DNA of 64,000 nucleotides from Arion vulgaris (GCA_020796225.1 CM036755.1:64796049-64860048), one strand, 5' to 3'. Positions 53,425 to 63,600 are shown, counted from the first letter of the stretch. The notes: generated by a model not told the origin, from the letters alone. Numbers and translations are program-made.

Positions 53425-53780
53425 AACTATCCTGGACATGAGGGTGTTTACGGTAATGAGAGAGTGAACAGGCTTGCATCAACAGCATCGATTGTTTGGG
53501 GAATTGAAGATGGATAAGGAGGATATTCTTCGGTCTCTTCGCGACTGTCTGTTTGATGAAGACACTAAAATAGATGTTGAGTCGATCTAGCGATTTAAGC
53601 AGTTTGGAGTTACCCGTTGTATAAGTAGAACTTGATGAGTGAGAGGCAGAGTGAGAAGTATATTCAACCAGGGAAACCATCAGTATGCATACTCTTCAAT
53701 ATCTGTTGGGGAAGAATGGGCATCTATGGATCTGCCCGGAGTGTAAGAACGTCAGTTTAGTAACCAATAACCAATACAAC
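53425..53780 (+). pseudogene. RNase H-type LINE fragment (RH group)
   Basis: GHEGVYGNERVNRLASTAS (53436-53490), then degraded text corresponding to MDKEDILRSLRDCLFDED and SMHTLQYLLGKNGHLW. It parallels the open copy at 50291-51064 but has several shifts and stops, and only the C-terminal half remains. Confidence 0.8.
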
Positions 53781-54177
53781 TAACAATCAAGAACTGGACA
53801 TAATATAGCCAAGTCTTAACTGGAAAAGAACAAGAAGCTCTGTAAATGTCATTATCAACAACAATATCATTACAAGCTTAAGGAAAATTCAATTCTTAGA
53901 AATTATTACTTATTTGAAGATGTTGGTTGGCAAAGCCATTGTTGTTGATGTGGCTAAAGTTCTGAGGAGGCATTATTTATCGATCATGTCCAAAACAAGG
54001 ATCAAAGTTCATATTTCTTGAATAAGATAAAGCTCACGAGACATGGGCGAGATCTATAATGACAAATGAGAGGGTCAAAGCAGTCAAGAAACTGTGTCAA
54101 CGTTGAGAATCAGCTTAGTGCAGGGTTGAGTACGTAGAATATCACTATATTTGGAGATCTTGGTCTTATTAGTCATA
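53781..54177. other. No recognised feature
   Basis: Unassigned AT-rich sequence. Confidence 0.4.
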
Positions 54178-54243
54178 AATATCCTCCCTCTGTTCTCCCT
54201 CTGTTCTCCCTCTGTTCTCTCTTTGTTCTCCCTCTGTTCTCCT
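54178..54243 (+). repeat. 13-bp tandem repeat, 5 units
   Basis: ctccctctgttct units, with one ctctttgttct variant. A minus-strand frame across it gives a REQRENK-type peptide repeat that means nothing. Confidence 0.88.
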
Positions 54244-54249
54244 CTTATT

Positions 54250-55000
54250 AAAAATGTTGTGAAGGACGACAGTGCTGGTTTTGCCGTGACTACAAGCAGT
54301 CTCACTATGGAAATCTGAGCAGTAACTAAAGCGATAGTCTGACTGGAGTCACAGACTTTTATACATACATGTTTTCTCAGTAACTGAATGAATATGCTCA
54401 GGAAGATTGAAACTAGGAGACAATGGTTGGAGTCGCTGAGGATATCAAGGATAACAAAATTCAGTTTCATTTTTGTACCTGGGGATGCAGGTGTAAGGGG
54501 AACAGAACGCATCGAAGGGATTGCAGGTATGGCTGCTGTAATGAAGCGGGAGAGCAATAGACCATGCTGATACTCTGAATTCAGTACGGGAGAGAAAACA
54601 TGGAAATGATTTAAGTAATAGTGGTAAATCTACAACACTAACCAGACTGCAAGAATTCCAAGTCAAATGTGGTGTAGCTAGACAAGAACAATATACTGGT
54701 AACCAAAGAAGATTACTACCCAACAAAAAACCGATGTTGCTAGTTGCCACACGCTGAGAGACATACTGATTAGGAGATCCTAGTACGTATGGACAAATTG
54801 GTTCGATATGAAGTCAGTGGCGGCTCGCCATTAAGGACCAGTGGGGCCCGACCCTACCAATAATCGAAAGAGAGAATAACTTCCCGGAATAGTAAATACT
54901 AAAAAAACATGATTTTTCCGAAAATTTGTGTCTGGCCCCACCAAGAAAAATAACCACAAGCCGCCACTGTATGAAGTGATGATGATCTGACGACTAAACT
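54250..55000 (+). pseudogene. RNase H LINE fragment (RH group) interrupted by hAT-S
   Basis: DSAGFAVTTSSLTMEI, stop, then RRQWLESLRISRITKFSFIF, VPGDAGVRGTERIEGIAGMA and, in other frames, text matching NTNQTA...EFQVKCGVARQEQ. It follows the same order as 39470-40135 with more damage. After the hAT-S element the last bases (gatgatgatctgacgactaa) continue the match to 40075. Confidence 0.82.
54815..54969. mobile_element. hAT-S non-autonomous DNA transposon, 155 bp, perfect TSD
   Basis: CAGTGGCGGCTCGCC start, gccgccactg end. TATGAAGT at 54807-54814 and 54970-54977 is an exact 8-bp duplication. The paralogous RH copy near 40065-40085 shows the empty site (tcgacgtgcagtgatgatga). Confidence 0.94.
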
Positions 55001-55062
55001 CACCTCTACTAAATGTTCTCCTCCTATTAGCGTTATGTCCTAGCTAAGCACAAGTTATATCT

Positions 55063-55492
55063 ATGGGTCTCTATGGCCTGGCCGTTAGGTGATTGCCTCT
55101 CGTTCTAAAGGTACTCGCTTCGCTCTTTCGTTGAGACATTGGGATAGTTTTCTAGAGATCCCTGATCTCAGTGTAAGGGAAATCGAGTTTCCAGTCATAT
55201 TGTAGACGTACGATAAAACGTAGGTTCACTGTTCAAGAACCCTTGGTAGTTCAAAATCGAAAAGAGGGGACTGGAAAGTCGCTGCCTGGGCAAAATTCAT
55301 TAAAAAGGTGAAAACTAAAATGTCTTTAAAATATTTTTATATTTTCAAAATAGCATCGGGACCTGCGTCGTGCTACGGAGTTCGTGCACTGCCACTGAGA
55401 TCTCACCGTGTAAGAAAGAGATCAGAGCACACATGACTACTCATCGAAGTGCAATGATGACGGCCCTATCAATCAATCAATCAATCAATCAA
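55063..55492 (+). mobile_element. Family N tRNA-derived SINE, full length
   Basis: Head gggtctctatggcctggccg, ttctagagatccctgatctc, acgataaaacgtagg, ggactggaaagtcgctgcct, gctacggagttcgtgcactg, and an (AATC)n tail at 55469-55491. This is the clearest plus-strand copy, 430 bp. Confidence 0.88.
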
Positions 55493-55775
55493 CTATATTT
55501 CGATTTTTTTAAAATATCTTCTGTTAAAAAAATGTTTCCAAGTTAATTGTACTTTGTGACCTTCTTAATTTGTTTAACCTTTGACACTTATGCTAATTAG
55601 AATTGGTGACCTACCTGACTTCATACTTGATGTAATTTATCTGTTTATCATTATAGTGTTATCCATCACGTGATATATTTAGCGCGTTTCTGTTGTTTTA
55701 GTTTCATGAAACATACATTGGCCGTCTGCAAAATGTTACTCGTTCAATAAATGATGCCCCCTTCACTGAGCCACC

Positions 55776-56406
55776 ACAGCCAACTATAATATTGGGCTAC
55801 ATAACTGAACGGGGAAACCCTGACCTAGTTTGAGTTGGGGAACTGGGTTATATATATGTTTGATAGAACACTGCAAGCTTTTTTTGTCATTTTATTCAAT
55901 TCTATGAGTCTATGGTTATTTATTGGTGAGAAATATTCATATTATTCTATTATTATTCTTTTTCTTTTTACGTTCGTTCTTTTCGACCAATTTTAATCAC
56001 TCTTTGTGATATGTTTGATCTTTGCCAAGAAGTGTATATGTTGCACATTGGTTTGGTAGGCCCTAAGCGCATAGACTTCTACACGTTTAGGACACATGCA
56101 TCCGATTTCAGCCAAACCTCATTTGTAGCATCTTACGACATGCGTACCAGGTAACAGTGGTTATATTCTTTACACCCAAATTTGGGCCCCGGTAACCACT
56201 CTGGCGATTCATAATACTGATATTCCTTATTGTAAACTTAACTGGTAACATAATATAACATTGATTTAGCATGTTCTGTTGATTTTAAAATGAATTCGTT
56301 TATATACATCAATACTGAAATGCGAGGTCACGTGACAAATGTGATCTTATTTCCTAGAACTTTTACATGTGTTAGCTGACCGTATGAGTTTATAGTTGGC
56401 TGTGAC
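55776..56406 (-). mobile_element. Family D TIR element interrupted by A, with 8-bp TSD
   Basis: ACTGAGCC flanks both ends (about 55768-55775 and 56407-56414). Termini are ccacagccaactataat and tttatagttggctgtg, inverted complements. It includes one diverged satellite monomer (aacataatataacattgatt on this strand). The A insertion interrupts it at 55941-56206; without it, D is about 365 bp. Confidence 0.85.
55941..56206 (-). mobile_element. Family A SINE-like repeat inserted in D
   Basis: attcat at 55935-55940 and 56207-56212 brackets the insertion. The tail is (attatt)/(ctt)-rich, the body is complete and the head ends ccactctggcg. Comparison with D at 4408-4450 gives the empty site. Confidence 0.87.
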
Positions 56407-56447
56407 TGAGCCTTCGCTAATGATAATCTTTATCATGTATATATATC

Positions 56448-56668
56448 TTCTTCTTCTTTACCTTTCGGCTCTAATGAGCATAGGTCCTCCACCAAGGCCT
56501 TGCAAGCTCTCAAATGCTTGGTTGTTGTTTTTATAGCTGAGTGTTTTTACAGGGTGGGGTAAATAATCCTACGCTAAACCTCCGCTTTCGCCGTATACGA
56601 TATGTGGTAGGTAATAGTGGTTATATTCTTTACCCTGAATTCGGGTCCCGATAACCACACGGTCATAT
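56448..56668 (-). mobile_element. A' SINE-like repeat (A head, different body)
   Basis: (CTT)n at 56448-56458, a body absent from A and B (ggtcctccaccaaggccttg, agctgagtgtttttacaggg), then the shared head complement (gtaatagtggttatattctt and gggtcccgataaccacacgg). Confidence 0.65.
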
Positions 56669-56689
56669 ATAGATATATGTAGTTACCCG

Positions 56690-57110
56690 AAGTAGCAGAA
56701 TATTTTGATAGGTACTAGGGGATGAGATGAAAGGCAAAGAGAGACAAGCGAAAACTCAGAATTTGTCACAGTAAAACACTTGTCAATTGACCGTCTGTAA
56801 AGTCTAGGAGCAGATACCAGTGGAGAAAGAGCTAAGGAAGAGACGCTGGCGATGAATAGAACAGACATTGAGAAGACCGACCGGCAGCATTGCAAGACAT
56901 GCACTGTTTTGGAACCCACAGGGAAAGAGGAGTATATGCCATACATAAAGAATGCTAAGACATCCGAGAAGAATATGAGACTGATATTAAAAGGTAGTAA
57001 AACATGAAAGAATTGAAGGATGGCAGAGAGAAGAGTTTGAAGAAGTTTTGAAACATTTGATCCATTGGGAGTTGAAAGGTGAAGAAGAAGAAGAAGAATG
57101 ACAGGACAGA
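56690..57110 (+). pseudogene. Chimeric LINE C-terminal debris
   Basis: caagcgaaaactcagaattt then cacttgtcaattgaccgtct matches the 3' end of the L1-type LINE at 36201. It is followed by Z-type C-terminal text (QIPVEKELRKRRWR, GSIARHALFWNPQGK) and a (GAA)n tail at 57082-57098. No intact frame. Confidence 0.65.
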
Positions 57111-57476
57111 CGAAAAATGCCATACATAAACAGATATTTGTCAATTGACAGTCTGTAAAGACGAAAAATGCCATACATAAACAGATATTTGTCAATTGAC
57201 AGTCTGTAAAGACGAAAAATGTCATACATAAACAGATATTTGTCAATTGACAGTCTGTAAAGACGAAAAATGCCATACATAAACATATATTTGTCAATTG
57301 ACAGTCTGTAAAGACGAAAAATGCCATACATAAACAGATATTTGTCAATTGACAGTCTGTAAAGACGAAAAATGCCATACATAAACAGATATTTGTCAAT
57401 TGACAGTCTGTAAAGACGAAAAATGCCATACATAAACAGATATTTGTCACTTGACAGTCTGTAAAGACGAAAAAGG
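57110..57476 (+). repeat. 51-bp satellite array, about 7 units
   Basis: Unit: gacgaaaaatgccatacata, aacagatatttgtcaattga, cagtctgtaaa. Few differences (gtcatac, catatatt, cacttgac). The same sequence is single-copy in the LINE 3' end near 36215-36260. Because 51 is divisible by 3, it is open on the minus strand in two frames (297 and 148 codons), a by-product of the period. Confidence 0.94.
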
Positions 57477-57483
57477 TCAAATA

Positions 57484-57490
57484 TTCAAAG

Positions 57491-57534
<44 letters not shown>

Positions 57535-57560
57535 GTGTGTGTATGAGTGTGCGTGTGTGT
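57484..57560 (+). repeat. (TA)n followed by (GT)-rich microsatellite
   Basis: tatatata run at about 57493-57528, then cacacgtgtgtgtatgagtg to 57560. Confidence 0.9.
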
Positions 57561-57699
57561 ATGAGAACATAGTCATTAACTGAATGATGAATCATCATCA
57601 TCAAGTAGCTGGTACTGAACAGAACATTGTCACCCTAACAATCCTTCGGAATTTCTTTCACTCATAATCCAAATGTCCCGTCTCTGCAACCATCATGTT

Positions 57700-57945
57700 T
57701 AAATTATAAGTTACATTCTGAATTCATTTTCTCCGTGTCTTCCTCGTCTCTTCTTTACAAAGATGTAGTCTACCATAATTATTATCTCCAGTCTTTATAT
57801 ATTGTAAAATACTTAAATTTCTCTTTGTATTTAAAGCATTAGCCAGTTTTCTTTGATTTTTAGTTCTTTCTAGATAGATATAATTGTTCTCTTCTCTGTC
57901 CATGATATACGGATGACGCTTCTGTAACACTTATATTCGAAAGCA
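57700..57945 (-). pseudogene. LINE W C-terminal fragment
   Basis: In shifting frames: YKCYRSVIRISWTEKRT, then KELKIKENWLM and KKRRGRHGENEF. It resembles RR.LRISWT-type C-terminal blocks and the scrap at 53050-53135. The 68-codon frame at 57724-57930 is out of register. Confidence 0.55.
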
Positions 57946-58199
57946 TACATATGTTTTTACACTGCCCAATACACTACAGAGTAAATAAAACTATTTACTT
58001 GAATAAATAATTTAAAAATGGTATGCCCAGTAGTCTTTTCAGACCTACGGGTATGAAGTGCCTTTCCCTTCCACATATCTAGACCCTAGTGTGCAGGACG
58101 TAGAAGAGACAAATTTCTTTCCTCACGTGTGGAGTCGTCGAGTATGATTGAACTCACAGTTCTTTTGTGTCTGAGTCGATAGGCCCACTCTCTACACTC

Positions 58200-58590
58200 A
58201 ATCTCGCTTCACCTTTCAACTCCCAACGGAGCACAGATCTTCAACAAACGTCTTCCAGCTCTTCCTCTCTCCTGCCATCCCTTTCAATTTTTTTCCTTGC
58301 TTTACCTATCCTTTTCATATCAGTCTCCAGCTCTCTTCTCTAGGTATGGTTTGGCCTTCCCCTACTCCTCTTTCCATGCGGGTTCCAAAACATTGCCTGT
58401 CTTGCAATGTTTCCGAGCGGTCTTCTCAATGTGTGTCCTATCCAACGCCAGCATCTCTTCTTTAGCTCTTTCTCCACTGGCATCTGCTTAGTTCTTTCTC
58501 TGAATTCCTCGTTTGTTATCTTATCATACCATCTCAGTCCCTCTATTCTACGTAAACACCCATTTATGAAGGTTGCACTCAATCACTCAC
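58200..58590 (-). pseudogene. LINE Z C-terminal end
   Basis: An open stretch of 80 codons (58340-58582) reads FINGCLRRIEGLRWYDKITN, EEFRERTKQMPVEKELKKRC, WRWIGHTLRRPLGNIARQAM, FWNPHGKRSRGRPNHT, followed in another frame by RRELETDMKRIGK. This is the RW.D.ITN.E / W.WIGH.LR / A..W.P.GKR.RGRP signature of a LINE ORF2 end. The second copy runs off the window at 63827. Confidence 0.83.
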
Positions 58591-59469
58591 CTATATTTAT
58601 TCTCCACGCACACACACACGCTCGCACCCACTCACACAATTGCAGCTCCATATTATTTGCAATCGATTGGCTACTATTTTACACGCTTGTCCACCAAAAC
58701 CAATGACGTCATTTCACACACATTATTCCCCTTCTTACTCTCATAACCTTCTTGAACTATTGACCTTCCATTTCACACGACACTGCCTGCCCATTACACA
58801 CGATTATTGATTATAGTTTAACCTCTGCATTATCACTCCCTTATCCTCACTCACTCACTCTCTCACTCACACACACACCACACACCTCAACACACGATTA
58901 TCTCTATTTACGACCACCTATCGCACCATATTGTACGCCACAACTGCTCTTACAACCACATATCTTAAAAGCTCTTCTTAATCTTAAACGTATATTCAAT
59001 AAAAACAAATAACCTTTTGCACTTTTGACCCCTACGTTCCACATTCTCCTTGGAATAAGTTTACAACGCATCTAATTTAAAATATTCCCCAGTGCAAGAC
59101 AACAGAAAAGGCCTAAACCTCAGGGACGCTGCTGATAACAGCCCATATAATATGAATACGTTCGAGCCCTACCTTTTCTCTGGACACAGGAAGTAAATGT
59201 TTGACCACTGTCCACTCTAAGTTGAAGTAGCAATAAGTGATAGCCAAACACACAAAGAGTCAGACAGGAAGAAATTATTTTGAAATATATAAATATTTTT
59301 TTATCTTTGCCCCGCTATAAGTTCAGGCGTAGTCAGGGTTGCTAATATGGCATCCCAGTGCCGGCTCGTGTATAGTCACTGCGATGCTGCAGCATTCCCT
59401 ATTTTTTCTCACTATTATCGATAAGATTCTTTAACATTAAAGTCACAAATACCAACACAAGACGACTAC
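58591..59469. other. CA/CT-rich simple sequence, otherwise unassigned
   Basis: 58602-58640 and 58845-58890 carry cacacaca and cactcact runs. The remainder shows no repeat shared in the window. Confidence 0.45.
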
Positions 59470-59760
59470 TATAATATGAGCAGATTAAAAAAGTTGTCAT
59501 TCTGCGCCTTAGAACAGGACACAATAGAACCTCGCAGCCACATGTACACAAAATTCAAGAATGGCAACTCAGCCATGTGTACAAGTGGACAGGCACATTA
59601 GATTGCAGAGTACATACTTCAAGACTGCCCCGAATATGATACACTGAGGCAAACTCACTGGCCTAACGAAACAACACTCGACATAAAACTTCACTGACCA
59701 CAGTGTGAGCTACAAAAGACAGTGAAGTTTATAGAAGAGTCAACGTTGAATATATAGACA
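59470..59760 (+). pseudogene. J-type LINE C-terminal domain
   Basis: LKKLSFCALEQDTIEPRSHM then YTKFKNGNSAMCTSGQAH, stop, IAEYILQDCPEYDTLRQTHW and ELQKTVKFIEES. It retains the cysteine pattern of 8660-8990 but with a stop and shifts. Confidence 0.78.
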
Positions 59761-60166
59761 ATATTTCAAGCGAATGAAAGGAAGGAAGCATATAATCCTT
59801 AATCTTAATGTTAGTAGCCGTCTCCTAGTTTATGAAAAAAATAACCAAAATCCTTGTATGGAACTGTGCTCTTTACAGTTCCAGCAACGCGATGTTTGAT
59901 TATTATTATGCGCATGCAAAGTTGCACGATAGGCAGAGGATTGCATCGCTTGCACAGTGCCGACCGTGCTGTGTTCGTGTAAGGTAGTTTTGTTTTTTTA
60001 AACTCAGCGTGTGTTGTGCTTAAAATCCAAATACCTTATTCATGAATGCGATAAAGTGTAGATGATAATAATGCTTCCACCAATTTATTTAGTTCTTTTT
60101 TCTGAAACAATTTAAATCATTTTTTGTTGGTAACAATAAGTAAATAACATATTTTTTTAAGGATTA
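59761..60166. other. No recognised feature
   Basis: Unassigned AT-rich sequence. Confidence 0.4.
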
Positions 60167-60650
60167 TATCAAGTTTTTACCTTGGAAGTACCTTCACATC
60201 TGATAGTAGACTGGACAGAGAGATCGTGACTAGAATCCAGCAAGCCAACAACATTACATATCAACTTACCCCAACCTTGAAACACCCAGCAATTCCAGTA
60301 GAGATTAAAAGACAGATTATAAATGCAATCTTCATACCAACACTGTGCTGTTAGTGCCAAGCATGGTGAAAACACAATTACCACCTGTGAAATGAGATGC
60401 TTGAGGAAAGCTGTAAATAAAACAAGAAGAGACAATATAAGAAATGAAGAAATTAGAAGAACAGTCGGAACAACACCTGCTATTAGATTCATTGAAAAAC
60501 AGAGACTCAAATGGTTTGGCCACTTGGAGAGAATGAACCAGAATACACCAGTTGCAAGAGCGTACAACTTGCGACCAAAAAGATGGGTTGATGGAGATAC
60601 AGACATCTTAAAACTCCACAATACCACAGCAAATCAAGAGAACGAATTTT
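60167..60650 (+). pseudogene. L3-type LINE, region after RT
   Basis: FYLGSTFTSDSRLDREIVTR, IQQANNITYQLTPTLKHPAI, PVEIKRQIINAIFIPTLC, then by frameshift the 117-codon open part with EMRCLRKAVNKTRRDNIRNE, TPAIRFIEKQRLKWFGHLER and VARAYNLRPKRW. This is the best view of the L3 C-terminus. It runs into D sequence near 60650. Confidence 0.83.
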
Positions 60651-60711
60651 TAATTTTACACAATTTTATGTGTTAATGCTTACACATTGATGAAAAAATA
60701 CTAATAACACT

Positions 60712-61047
60712 TTTTTTTTTCGTCCGCTTCCGGCTTTCAACTCAGACGAAGTTCCATCTCTGAAACTGATTTTTGCGTGAAAATCTGTTTTTCCAATTTC
60801 TTACAATGGCAGCAGCGTGCACATTGTAAATTACTTTACACTGGCAGCCGTGTGCTCAATGTACTCGTAATTAGTATTCCTCGCCATACAGGCAGATTTT
60901 CTCCGACTTCAGAGGTACTCACGTTATCGTACTGAGTAAGACCAGGGACTCGAACAAATGCCGGACAGTAGGTTCGAACCCGAGGCTATGAGGCGTCTCA
61001 CAGCTAGCAGGCCGAGCTACTATCAACTACTCTAGGCAGTCCCCGAG
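60712..61047 (-). mobile_element. Family U tRNA-like SINE with 12-bp TSD
   Basis: ACTAATAACACT at 60700-60711 and 61048-61059. Poly-T (the tail on this strand) sits at the left, the B-box complement aggttcgaaccc near 60971, and the A-box region complement aggccgagctactatcaac near 61010. 336 bp. Confidence 0.92.
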
Positions 61048-61220
61048 ACTAATAACACTGATATTCCTTATTGTTAAACTTAATTTATAACATAATATAA
61101 CATGTTTTACTACGATAACTTATGTATATATGTATTATGTATATATGATATACTAATGTATAACTTGATTTAGCATGTTGTGTTATTTTTAAAATGAATT
61201 AGTCTATATATAAATAACAA

Positions 61221-61560
61221 GACTGGTAATACACTGAGGCAAACTCACTGGCCTAACAAAACAACACTTGACAGAAAACTACACATACCTCTGTGTGAGC
61301 TACAAAAGACAGTGAAGTTTATACTTCTACTTCAGCGATCTCTGGTCATGCGCTTAATTTACTATGGACTACAAACTGGGCAGTCAGCTTCAGGTCTGTC
61401 ACGTTTCCCCAAAGCTTAGTTTTCAGGTCGACTGGGTGTAGCCACATGTTTCTTCTCAGCTCACACAGGCGAGGACAGTCTTGAAAGGATATGCCATGCG
61501 AAGTTTATACAAGAGACACCATTGAATATATAAATATTTCAAACGAACGAAAGGAAGGAA
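61221..61560 (+). pseudogene. J-type LINE end inserted in D and itself split by J'
   Basis: LRQTHWPNKTTLDRKL and ELQKTVKF (61226-61321). A 177-bp minus-strand J' end (61322-61498: CPRLCELRRNMWLHPVDLKT then KLTAQFVVHSKLSA) follows. The J 3' part (acaagagacaccattgaata, cgaacgaaaggaagg) comes last. gaagtttata flanks the J' piece on both sides as a TSD. Confidence 0.78.
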
Positions 61561-61640
61561 CAACACTGAAATGCGAGGATCACGTGACAGTTGTGGTCTT
61601 ATTTCCTTGAATTTATTCCATGAGCCCACCGGCCGTATGT

Positions 61641-62030
61641 TATCGGAGGCCATGGTAAAAGTAGAGGTAACAAATACAAATAGGATGGAGTGAATGTCCC
61701 GCTAAGATTATGCTAGTTTCCGCTAAGTTTATACCAGCTAAAGAGATACTTTCTTCAGGTGCGTTGGAAAAAAAAACAGATGTGAAGCAAGGGCTACAAC
61801 AATACTTTTATTTTCATCAACTATGTTCTAAAGAGTAACTCCCCTTACCATTTTATTTTTCTTTGGGATCTCTGTTCATTTCATTTCATTTCATTGGCTT
61901 CTTTGTCTCAGGAGACAATAGGTCTTGCGTCACGTAGTATGTTCTGCGCTGAATCATGTTTCTTGTGGTTGTAATGGCATATTCTAGAGTGGCACTCCTT
62001 GCCACAGTTGCTGCAGGTAAAACTGGAGAT
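61641..62030. other. No recognised feature
   Basis: Unassigned, with a short tttcatttcatttcatt run near 61876-61894. Confidence 0.42.
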
Positions 62031-62290
62031 GGGATCTCTGGCATCTCTGTGATTATTAAGCGATTAATCCCTTGCCTTGCTTCCAGAAGGACGTGGATAC
62101 GAATCCGGACCGTATAGTTATGTTTACGAGTGTATTTTTTCCAGATACCCCATAGAATGTTGTCGCAGCTACGGAGTTCGTGCTTTATGCAATACTCTTT
62201 GGCAGATGGCGTGTCATTTCTGCGGAGAAGGACCGAGACATATGAGGTAAAACCCAGTGCAATGAAGTCATCCTTCAGCTTTAGACCCTT
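62031..62290 (+). mobile_element. Family T tRNA-derived SINE
   Basis: Degraded A-box region (tgtgattattaagcgattaa), B-box ggatacgaatccgg, gcagctacggagttcgtgct, gaggtaaaacccagtgcaat and gaagtcatcc end. Confidence 0.8.
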
Positions 62291-62344
62291 AGATCCTTTA
62301 TTTCATCGAAGTTACTGGATAAGGAAATGGATGTCGTTATTTCA

Positions 62345-62998
62345 TGCACACACAAAGTGATATTTCACGAACACAAAGTAACAATTCACACACAAAGTGA
62401 CAATTCACACACAAAGTGACAATTCACACACAAAGTAACAATTCACACACAAAGTAACAATTCACACACAAAGTGACAATTCACACACAAAGTGACAATT
62501 CACACACAAAGTGACAATTCACACACAAAGTGACAATTCACACACAAAGTGACAATTCACACACAAAGTGACAATTCACACACAAAGTGATATTTCATGC
62601 ACATAAAGTGATATTTCATGCACACACAAAGTGACATTTCACACACAAAGTGACAATTCACACACAAAGTAACAATTCACACACAAAGTGATATTTCATG
62701 CACATAAAGTGATATTTCATGCACCACAAAGTGACATTTCACACACAAAGTAACAATTCACACACAAAGTGATATTTCATGCACACAAAGTGATATTCCA
62801 TGCACACACAAAGTGACATTTCACACACAAAGTGATAATTCACACACAAAGGGACAATTCACACACAAAGTGATATTTCATGTACACATAGTGATATTTC
62901 ATGCACACACAGAGTGACATTTCACACCAAAGTGACAATTCACACACAAAGGGACAATTCACACACAAAGTGATATTTCATGCACACAAACTGACATT
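62345..62998 (+). repeat. 19-bp based compound tandem array
   Basis: Main unit gtgacaattcacacacaaa. An alternative form gtgatatttcatgcacaca occurs singly or in pairs (62341, 62588-62625, 62691-62730, 62771-62815, 62867-62900), giving an irregular higher pattern. Confidence 0.93.
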
Positions 62999-63085
62999 TA
63001 TAATAATACTAGCTCTTTCATCACCCGATGGAGCACAAGCTTTCATTAAACATTCGCCTTTTTTTTGTCCTGTCTAATCTTTTCT

Positions 63086-63600
63086 CCATCTGTAGCTTAA
63101 GCAGTAGTAAGCTCGATCACAACCCAAGTGTACCTGGTTCAAACTCTGCGGCCGCCTGAGTGGTAAGTGGGACCCAAATTTAGGGTGTAAAGAATAGAAC
63201 CACTGTTACCTGCCACGCATGTCGTAAGAGGCGACTAAGGAGGTTTGGCTGAAATCAGATGCACATGTCTTAAACGTGTAGAACTCTATGCGTTTAGGGG
63301 CCTACGAAATCAATGTGCAACGTATACACGTTCTTGGCAAAGATCAAACATATCACAAAGAGTGATTAAAATTGGTCGTAAAGAACGAACGCAAGAAGAA
63401 GAAGAAGAAACTCCGCGTCGGATAGTTTGGAAGCAAATTTGTTTCCTTGGTAACCAAAGGCAAAAATAGACCCCACCACCCAGAAAGCAATGGCAAACTA
63501 CTGAACGTATAAGTGGTGCCTTGAAAATCCACGACTCGTTTACTGTGTTTGATGACGACATCCTGCAAAGATAAGGCAACGATTTTCATTTTTTCAATCC
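63086..63600 (+). mobile_element. Family C tRNA-derived SINE split by A
   Basis: ctgtagcttaagcagtagta and ctggttcaaactctgcg lie left of the A insertion. cgtcggatagtttggaagca, aatggcaaactactgaacgt and aacgattttcattttt lie to the right. Confidence 0.87.
63151..63407 (+). mobile_element. Family A SINE-like repeat with 10-bp TSD
   Basis: aaactctgcg (63141-63150) and aaactccgcg (63408-63417) match at 9 of 10 positions. Complete A with an (AAG)n tail. It inserted two bases past the B-box of C. Confidence 0.9.

Larger units (their letters stand above)
60650..61640 (-). mobile_element. Family D element, interrupted by U and by J
   Basis: Fragments in order on this strand: gtgtaagcattaaca side (60650-60711), cactgatattccttattgtt with a monomer (61050-61220), then aacactgaaatgcgaggatc and gcccaccggccgtatgttat (61561-61640). 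The last matches the left flank of the giant D at 26011-26035. Two foreign insertions lie between. Confidence 0.75.

Noticed and set aside
56683..57576. 297-codon and 148-codon minus-strand frames with repeated membrane-like segments
   Set aside because: They are created by the 51-bp array (17 codons per unit), joined to (TA)n microsatellite and LINE debris. Hydrophobic repeats here are a by-product of T-rich antisense text.
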